Assembly (NCBI GenBank): GCA_020747065.1
Contig: JAGMVK010000006.1
Coordinates: forward strand, 1,550,001 to 1,614,000
Direction of reading: 5' to 3'
Origin: Cadophora sp. MPI-SDFR-AT-0126
Taxonomy: Eukaryota; Ascomycota; Leotiomycetes; Helotiales; Ploettnerulaceae
DNA length: 64,000 nucleotides
The position numbers and the translations under genes are program-made. Position 1 is the first letter of the stretch; every line of letters starts with the position of its first letter. The notes below the pieces were generated by a model, which saw only the letters and a list, made by a program, of their open reading frames with translations, was not told where the DNA came from and searched no databases. Below, piece after piece: positions 56,333 through 64,000 of this stretch.

Positions 56333-58554
56333 TCAATGCTCACACAGACTGAAGTCTCTCTGCTCAAAAGCACGAGCCTGCGTCACCACATACTTCTTCC
56401 GCTCCTCCATCAGCTTCAGCCTCAACTCCTTCGCTGTCTCCATACTGAGCGGGAAATCGTCAACACTCTGGAAGATCTTGTCTTTCATCTCGTTACTCAG
56501 CTTTGCCAACGCCTTCCCGCTTCCTGCAATCTGCCTATCTACCTCCTCGCCCCACCAGTCTCTCCGTTGAGGAGGCACATTGGCAGTACTGATGATCTTG
56601 ATTCCTGGGTCAACCAAGAACAACGCCAGGATTTTTCGGTGCCCGGGTTTAGTTGGGTCTTGAAGCGAGAAAGGCTGGACTTGATGTTGTAGGATATTTG
56701 GGAATGTGAGGAGCCGTCCTTCGGAACAGATAACTGAGCCAACTTCTTGGACCGCAGCTCGGTCATTTTCACAGCCGTAAATCTCTGTCAGCCAATCGTG
56801 AACTCCCTGGGGATAATTCTGGCAGAGTATAAGTTAGCAATTCCTGTAGCGATGAAAAGAGTGAGAGAGTTTCAATGATACGTACCATCTCGGAGGCTTC
56901 TTCCGTATCAGATTGCTGTCGGAAAGCGAGCTGGCTGGGCATGATGTTTTCGTTGTCATAATAGTATAGTGCTGTGGCGCAGATGTGCTCGTTGAGTTGT
57001 CCCTCAACGTGCCAAGTGCCTCCCTCGTACTTGGGATTCTCTGGAGTAAGCTCAATATTCGCAAGTCTGAAAACATCCTGGGTCAGCGAGCAGGCATGTA
57101 CCGGTTCTCTTTTATTTGGACCTACTTGACGATGATTTGTAGTCCGCAGTGAGCATAATCTTCTACAAGGTCGACAAGGTCTGGCAACGCTTTTGGCTGA
57201 AAGTCCTCTGGCTCGGGTTGCTTTGCTTTACGAGTGGCGTTCTCCCACTCCTCACGCCTTTCCCAATAGTCATCTTCGTCCTCACCTTCCTCTTGCTGCG
57301 GCTTGAGCTCTTCAGCTATATCATCTGGGTCAATGTCATACTCAAGCTCGTACTTGATCCGCCAACTTGTATGATAACCTTCTTTGAGAGGCGAGAGGGT
57401 CATATTCCAGAGTGGAATTGTCTTGGTGATCACGCTTTCGATAATGGTGTACAGCTCTCTATATTTCTGGGGATGGAGATTGTTGATGTAGCTCGTGATC
57501 CTGATAATGTCAGCGATACGTAGATGGATAGAAAAAGGCAAATCCGTACTTGGCATTGCCGCCTGTGATATCGACTTCGCAGGGAAGCCACTGAAAGTCT
57601 TTACCATAGGGAGCCGCTGGCTCTCTCCATCCGTATGAGTTGCTGCCTTTTCGATCAAGTTTTGTCTCTTCATCGCTTCGAACAGGGAGGATGTCACCCC
57701 TTCCACAGCTTTGAATGCAGTCGTCAAGGCCAATCAAGCTATCCTTTAGCACACGACTTGTACCGTAGATTAGGGGAAATAGTGAAGGGTGGACAAGGTC
57801 GAGGACCTTTCCATCCGAGCCGGGATGATAGTCTTTGTAAATGGCTGGAACATCTTCCAGTCTTCGAGCTTGCTCCTGAAGTGCCTTCTTGACGGACTCG
57901 GGTATAGCGACGTCCGATTTGACAACATCACCGTTGTAGACCGAGACTGCGCCCGTCTCTTTGAAGCTCTTTGCCTTCCAACGGAGTTCCTCAATGACCC
58001 AGTTCGCCATCTTCTGCGTAACATCTTGTCCGGGAGCCGTCATGGCTTCGGTCTTCCATTTCTCCGCGATGGCATCGTCGAAGACCTAGCAAGAGATCTT
58101 TAGCGATGACAAGGAAAGCAAACGGTGCACACGTGAATACCTTGTCTTGCCAGCCAGGCTTGTCTGTCACTGCATTCATGATATGAAGCATTGTGAACTC
58201 TCGCAAGGTTGTCAAGTAGAGACTGAATGTAGAATTAGCATTATCCTCTCATTGGAGGTGGATTGCTTGCTGTGTATAGCCGCCAGACATATCTGCGTCA
58301 TTCAATGCGACTGGAAAGAGATTCTTTCCATGACCTTGGGCAAGCATCTCTATAGTCTTCATATTGTGATCACTGTCATACTCATATTTCCTGTACTTTT
58401 CGCTCGGAGTCCAATTCAGGGGCAGATTCAACCCAGGCAGGTCGAAACGGGACATTTCAGCTGAAGGAGTTGTTGCTATTGCTACCGTTCTCGATTGAGG
58501 TGATATTTTCGATGCAAATCTTGGGATTCTCAAAGTAGGGAGCAGTCGAGACAT
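56333..58554 (-). CDS. DUF4246 protein, possibly 2-oxoglutarate-oxygenase-like
   Basis: Member of a large fungal family without known function. Six exons (58554-58289, 58222-58141, 58085-57550, 57500-57126, 57066-56886, 56818-56333) give 641 residues. Landmarks are FDLPGLNLPLNWTPSEKY, YLTTLREFTMLHIMNAVTDKP, WVIEELRWKAK, the central DFQWLPCEVDITGG and SYINNLHPQKYRELY, then HVEGQLNEHICATALYYY. The end has TFPNILQHQVQPFSL and KPGHRKILALFLVDP. The HxE...QHQ...HRKIL order resembles the metal- and 2-oxoglutarate-binding layout of a double-stranded beta helix. That is my inference; the family's activity is not established. The first 33 residues (Arg/Ser-rich, few acids) look like a mitochondrial leader. 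Starting at the internal Met before SRFDLPG would remove them. Confidence 0.85.
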
Positions 58555-59281
58555 ACAAGGAGGAGTTGACGGTATTCAGCGGAAGACAGGACTTTATGTG
58601 GTTTTTTGAAGCTGTCGTCTTACAAGGTCGGGAGCGAGACTGAGAGACAAAGACGGCAGGAAGCGAGGGGCTTGCATGGGGGGAGCAGGCTCCAATCAGG
58701 CATCACCCCCAAAATAGCCGCATAAACGTGACCAAATCTCGCCATCTGAGTCAAGAGATTCATACCGTAGGCAGGGAGCTGCAGTTGTGGATCTGTTGCC
58801 TTCGATCCGATGTATAGTGAAGTCTTGAATTGCACAACGTGAAAAGTCGAAATTTCGCAGTAGTGAGTGTGCTCAAGAAGCCGACCACTGAAAATCACAA
58901 AATCACACCCTCGCTGTGGAGCTTTGCCAAGTGAAATACACATGACAACGACTTGCCTTCTATGTGAAATGAATGAAGACTTTTCTCTTGAGCTTGATCT
59001 GGAGAGCTTCAATGTCAGCTTTCAAATGCTCTTTGTTTTCAGTCCATCGTCGATGTTGAAATGTTGCACAACAAAAGGGGGCCAAGCGAGCGAACCCCGC
59101 GATTTTACCCCGCGTCCAGGATCGGGATTGTGTTTAGCCGTGCATTTGACAGCTAGAGATAGAGAAGTGTAGACAGAATCTTAGGATTTTTGATAGCTTT
59201 CAAACAGAAGAATCTGCTGTATCTATCTCGGAAAGGACCGTCAACTGTCAGTCAGCCGTTTGTTTGTCTCCTTGACTAACG
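58555..59281. promoter_or_regulatory. Divergent region between DUF4246 and AroE-like genes
   Basis: 727 bp between two divergent starts; no gene seen. Confidence 0.4.
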
Positions 59282-60253
59282 ATGAGTTCTACAACCACAG
59301 AGCTTTTGCCGTCCAACCACATGGGCAGCATGTCAGAAAGGAAATACCTTTACCTCGCCGGCGTAAATGTAACTCACTCCGTTGCTCTTCCTATGCACAA
59401 TCACATCGCCAAATCCCTCTCTCTCCCCTGGACGTTCATCAACCAAGAATGCCCCACAATACATGATCTCATGGCTCTCTTCCGAGCACCTACCTTCGCA
59501 GGTGGCGTTGTCACTATGCCATACAAGAAAGCGATCATTCCATATCTTGACGAGATGGACACTCTTGTTACCAAGATAGGAGCATGCAATAATGTGTATC
59601 TGACTCCTGAGGGGAAGCTGAGGGGAACCAACACTGATTGGAGAGGGATCAAGGGGTGTTTACTTTCTGGAACGAAATCAGGTGAAAATGAAGGGAGGGG
59701 GAAACCAGCTTTGATCATTGGAGCTGGAGGAGCTTCGAGAGCGGCCGTTTATGCTCTGCTTGCAGAGTTGGATTGCGGAGAAATATATGTGGTGAACAGA
59801 GATGAGCAAGAGGTCGAGGATCTTCTGAAGGATGCGAAAGCATACGCTGCCTCCGAATCGGAGAGACAGCCGAGGATTCGACACGTTGCTTCAGTTGAAG
59901 CTGCGGAGAAATTGCCACCTCCTTTCTATATTGTTGGGACAGTACCCGATTTCGAAGCTAAAACAGAAGAGGAACTCAATGCTAGGGCGATACTAGAGAC
60001 GTTCTTGAAGAAAGACGAGAAAGGAGTCTTGCTTGATATGTGCTTCAAGCCGAGGAATACTCGAATATTGAAATTGGGGAGGGAGAACGGCTGGAAAGTG
60101 GTTGAAGGAACGGGAGTCATAGGATATCAAATCGAAGAGCAGTGGAGGTTATGGGCTGGTGCAGGCGAAAATGGGAGGAAAGCTGTCCCTAAAGAGGAGG
60201 CTTGGGCCGTGTTAAGAAAGGCAGCAGACGAGAGTACTGCCATCAACTTCTGA
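59282..60253 (+). CDS. AroE-like shikimate/quinate dehydrogenase
   Basis: NAD(P)-dependent dehydrogenase of the AroE fold, as a stand-alone protein. Fungal biosynthetic shikimate dehydrogenase is part of the pentafunctional AROM protein, so a separate gene more likely serves quinate or shikimate breakdown or another route. One exon gives 323 residues. The substrate motif is THSVALPMHN (residues 31-40), the catalytic Lys is in VTMPYKK (Lys82) and the catalytic Asp in GTNTDWRGI (Asp119). The nucleotide site is LIIGAGGASRAAVYALLAE, followed by VVNRDEQEV, whose Asn-Arg suggests NADP. In the substrate motif the second Ser of HSxS is Ala. A second ATG at residue 17 is possible. It is convergent with the GH51 gene, 83 bp apart. 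Confidence 0.88.
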   Translation: MSSTTTELLPSNHMGSMSERKYLYLAGVNVTHSVALPMHNHIAKSLSLPWTFINQECPTIHDLMALFRAPTFAGGVVTMPYKKAIIPYLDEMDTLVTKIGACNNVYLTPEGKLRGTNTDWRGIKGCLLSGTKSGENEGRGKPALIIGAGGASRAAVYALLAELDCGEIYVVNRDEQEVEDLLKDAKAYAASESERQPRIRHVASVEAAEKLPPPFYIVGTVPDFEAKTEEELNARAILETFLKKDEKGVLLDMCFKPRNTRILKLGRENGWKVVEGTGVIGYQIEEQWRLWAGAGENGRKAVPKEEAWAVLRKAADESTAINF

Positions 60254-60336
60254 AATATCTAGCCTCGGATACATAAGATCTTTGCTCATGACTGTAATAA
60301 AATGTATACCAAGATCGACATGATCGCTGTCGGTAT

Positions 60337-62419
60337 CTACACAACCAAAACCTTGACTTCACAAGGATTTCCAAAGGAGACCGTGAAGATGCCATTGACC
60401 TCAGCAAGTTCTGATTGCAAAATCGAGGTCGACTCACCGCCGAGCTGAGGCAGGCTGTTAGTTGAAGAACAAGCCGGTGCTGTGAGCGTGATAACCTGGG
60501 CGGTGCTTGAATGCGGACCTTGGAACACGACGTCAACAACACTGCCCGTGCCGTAATAGTTGATAACTTTAAGGTATCGCGTGGAGCCGGTTCGTGTGGC
60601 AGACCAGTAAAGCGGATCAATACCCAACCCAAATTGAGTGGTGACAGCAACAGTCTCCATACCTTTATACCGAGAGAATGTCTGTTGGAGGTAGTAACTC
60701 GTGGTTTGGAGGATCTGGTTTGCGGTATGCTTGATGACAGAAACTGTGCTAGACATCTCGTCGTATTGTTTGATCAGCGCGCCGTAAGCTGTTCCCTTGA
60801 CAATGTCCGAGTTTCGCTCAGCTCCAAGCAGCATGATACCTTCAGCCATGGCCATACCCATAGTCTGAGCCCCAATTTCCGGATAGCCATTGGAAAATTC
60901 GAAAATGCAGGCATACTCGCCAACAATGATAGGCAAGCTGCGATTAGAGTTGTCAAACCTATCGTAGAGAGAGGCAAAGGTGTCTTGATTGTAGTAGAAG
61001 TGGAGGTCGACCCATGTGTTAGGCCCTGGGACAGGAGGCGGGAAGATGGACGAAATCAGAGCGATATCTGGATATTTCGCCCTGATACGGTCGTAAAAGG
61101 CTTTGAAACGGTATGAGTTATACGATGCCGTTCCTCCACCAAGATAGTCCTCGTTGCCGATCTCGATATGGTCTATCTTGAATGGTGTTGGAAAGCCAAG
61201 ACTGGCTCGCCGAGCACCCCAAGTGGTAGTTGTATCTCCCTATAACGCGTGTTAAGACTTCGCCGAATAGATGATGCCTGGAAGTTGCAGCTAGGTCGGA
61301 CTTACCTTTAGAAATTCGAGATAATTCATAGTAGAGTCAACGTAACCACCAAGGTTGGCTTGGGTGACTACAGCGCCGCCAATATGCAGTCCAGCAAAAA
61401 TCCCAAGGACTATTGTCTGATTCGCATCTGTGGCCCACTGCATCATCTCCAGCACTCCAAATCCGTCCGTTTGGTAATCACCCCATGTTCCAATGTGTCC
61501 AGCTCGTGCTTTCAAATCTCCGTACGTGTGGTCCCAATGCCACTCATTTCCAATACTGAGACCTTGCATATTATTTCCACCCGGAAGGCGAACCCAAGTA
61601 CTCTCAAGTCCATCGTAGGATGCCGCCAGATCTTCCCTAACGCCATTGGGTCGATTATTGTAGGTCTGCTTGAAGACGCTGAGCAAGTTGACCTGAATGC
61701 TCTTACCGGCAAGCTGAGCACCGTCAAGCACGTAGGTAAATGTGTTATTGGGATTGTCCGGAGTGGAAGAAGGTTGGAAGACGACAGGGTTTACCGATGT
61801 CCACGTTCCATCCGAAGAATTGACATGTATCTTGGTAGTAGATAGCTGCGTGCCCGAGAGGGAGTTTCTGAAGCCAACGGTCACATCACCGGCGTAGGCA
61901 CCTTTGATGCTGAAGCTCGCAGCATAACGTTTTGCGGCGTCAACATTGAACCCCCAAAAGCCATCATTATAGAAGCCAATCTGGCCAGTGGTACCAGAAG
62001 GAACATCAATTCGTAAATTGTACGTGAGAGATGGTGATAGAGCAGGACTCGACTTCTCCACACTTAATTGAACATTTCCGATAGGGTGCCAGAAATCAGT
62101 AGTCCGCACTGTGCTTGCCTGACCATTCTGGCTAGAACCTTGGAAGGCACGATTTCGAATGAGCTCTGCGTACAAGCCTCCATCTCCGGAATGGTAAATA
62201 TCCTGCCAAGCAGATTAGAGATTGAAGATCAATGGGGTAATAACCTAAGGGAAAGGTTGGCTGCGAGCTCTTTGTCTCAATTACCTCGTATAGAGCGCCA
62301 TACAACAAAGGGCTTGACTGGTTCCCACCACTTGCAGCGACAGTCAAGGTTTGACGCTGTGCTACCACAAACGGGATCGCCAGCAAGGAGATGGCAAATC
62401 TGATGCCACCCATGATCAT
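60337..62419 (-). CDS. Secreted GH51 alpha-L-arabinofuranosidase
   Basis: Removes terminal arabinofuranosyl groups from arabinan and arabinoxylan outside the cell. Three exons (62419-62285, 62202-61306, 61239-60337; introns 82 and 66 nt) give 644 residues. A signal peptide (FAISLLAIPFVVAQ) is followed by the GH51 start LYGALYEDIYHSGDGGLYAE, shortened to its anchors YEDIYHSGDGG and LYAELIRNRAFQG. A beta-sandwich insert of about 150 residues follows, as in fungal AbfA enzymes. The catalytic acid/base is in IEIGNEDY (Glu374) and the nucleophile in IIVGEYACIFEF (Glu452), both present. A second in-frame ATG lies two codons on. The C-terminal domain ends PCEVKVLVV. This points to a plant-associated or plant-litter lifestyle, though the gene is common among ascomycetes. 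Confidence 0.93.
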
Positions 62420-64000
62420 GACTATCGTGTGGACAGAGAAAGCTAAGGGAAGAAAAAAAAGTATAGGTTTTCGACTTCTTGAATCTTGACCTTGCTCGCA
62501 GAAGGCTTTGGATGCGAAACAGTGCGGTCTGTCCTTGCTCTTTATCTCATCTGGATCTCGTTTATATTAGACAGTAGAAGTCAACAGTCTCACGGGCTTG
62601 AATTGACAGCATCGGCACATCTCCACCCGGAAACATTGCTTAGAAGTAGATTGTGTATTCTATTGAACAGTGACTAGATCACAAATAGGATACGCTTGTT
62701 AGTTTTCGAGTCAGCGTAACGAAGGAGGGGAAGGCGCAGACTGTGAGGGGTAAGAAGAGGAACATAGGAGACATGTAAGTGAAAAGATCACCTGGCGGAA
62801 AAAGCGTGAAGATGTGACAGTGCTCGACATACTTTCTACCGAAAACTTTTTCGGCCAAGGGATCAGCGACTACCAGAATTCCGGGGTAAACAGGGTAGCT
62901 TGGGACAACTTCAGAATCGCGCCTATCAATGTCCAAGGGTGACAGAAAACAATACGTTTAAGACTATCTAGGGATCCATTTACTGAGCTCGTCGGCTCAT
63001 TGAAAAATACCTTGATCTAATAGGATGATCTTTTTGTAAGAATTGCAGTTGCGAAAGATGTTGAACTGGGGCGAGGGAGCAGTAAAGACCTGTAGCTAAC
63101 GCTGAATGATTATTAGATATGCTTCTCAGACGGATGAATGTCAGATTGAGAAGTTATGGTTCGAAATGACTTGGGGATTGGTCACAAAAGCGGAATTGCG
63201 GGAAGGCAGCAGATACCAGAAGGAACTCATCTTAGCGTTACCACCTCTTAAGTTTAAGCCTTACCTTGTGCTTCCGACAAGGCGGTATCCAAATACAGAA
63301 TGAGATGTCTAAGAAGGTTATGGTTCGAACTGCTGGTGGGGCCGTTCCAGGGATTCCCCACCTCTCCGCCTCTGGAGTGGGGTTTGGCTTTGAGTCTTGG
63401 CAAACATGCAACATATGCGCGCCAATCATACGCTTCATCTCCTCGCTCAGCAGTCCCGACGAGATCCCCAGTAAAACTTCCCCAGATGGTGAGAGACATG
63501 TATTCTGCTTACTCTGCTTATTACTGAGAGCTACCTACTGATAAGTTCCAAGTGCAGGCGTAGTGCCTTTGCTATGGCTAAGAGTGAGGGCGGCCCAAAC
63601 ACGCGTAGAGGAGAGGAGCGTAGCGAGGCAATGAGAATGCAAGTGCATGTTAGGATTAGAATCTCTTTGATGCGAGGCTGTAAAATGGCTTGAGGAGCGT
63701 ATAAGTCTAGAAAGAGGTTGTAGAAAGTCTGAGGCATAATAGCTTTTCATGTCATTGCTCAATGGAGTGGCCGCCACGGAGATCGTAACCAGTGTTCTGG
63801 GCATCGAAGAATTGTAATTGTTGTGGGCAGGAACGATGGGCGTTGTTATTCGTAGCAGGCAACAAAGATAACAGTAAGTGCAGGTCAAAGAGTTGAACTT
63901 GATACTGCAACGACCTGAATTGTGATGGCATCCGGATTCGGAAGTTCTACGTGTTGAGGTCTTGGCTCAAGACAGATGTCCGTCAACCTTGGCTGTCACT
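62420..64000. other. Intergenic to window end
   Basis: About 1.6 kb; overlapping open frames near 63230-63540 on both strands have no recognised motif. No gene called. Confidence 0.45.

Noticed and set aside
63238..63541. Overlapping frames on both strands near the window end
   Set aside because: None shows a family motif; mutual shadows in moderately GC-rich DNA.
1..64000. CRISPR arrays, rRNA genes, bacterial operons
   Set aside because: None seen; spliceosomal introns and gene content are those of a eukaryotic nuclear genome.

Overview
The window looks like nuclear DNA of a filamentous ascomycete. Genes are split by short introns (about 45-80 nt) with GTANGT-type donors, CTAAC/CTAAT branch points and CAG/TAG acceptors. 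The gene set includes DASH subunit Dad1, Rho4, a NUC-2/PHO81 homologue, an intron-bearing tRNA-Leu and a decayed polyketide synthase. The class within Pezizomycotina cannot be fixed from sequence alone. Every product name rests on motifs read by eye; no database was searched.

Layout. 0-18 kb is gene-dense housekeeping DNA: pho81 (cut by the window edge), dbr1 back to back with an Rpr2/Snm1-type gene, zpr1, two neighbouring unrecognised fungal genes that appear to share a C-terminal module, and sen54. 18-26 kb is looser: a DUF6914-like gene, tRNA-Leu(UAG) with a 27-nt intron, an arrestin-fold gene and cyp10. 26-30 kb is an AT-rich relic block with gene fragments, a 57-bp tandem repeat and a frameshifted piece of a reducing-type PKS. 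30-35 kb returns to dad1, rho4 and a long-chain-base-phosphate phosphatase gene. 35-42 kb is sparse and holds a 162-bp TA-flanked MITE-like element, a small Ser/Arg-rich gene and a FAD monooxygenase.

42-50 kb is a run of cell-surface genes: a Cys-rich single-pass membrane protein, a GPI-type Ser/Thr-rich protein with internal repeats, and a membrane-anchored pepsin-fold protein whose first catalytic Asp is replaced. 50-55 kb holds an HSL-type esterase divergent from a Baeyer-Villiger-type monooxygenase, a plausible ketone-to-ester-to-acid pair. 55-64 kb has a candidate 68-aa gene, a DUF4246 gene, an AroE-like dehydrogenase and a GH51 arabinofuranosidase.

Links between genes. Four features concern RNA processing: dbr1, the Rpr2/Snm1 gene, sen54 and an intron-containing tRNA. 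The most promising undescribed material is the pair of genes at 10.2-15.6 kb, with the tandem ~88-residue domain in the second, and the surface-protein run at 42.7-49.4 kb.
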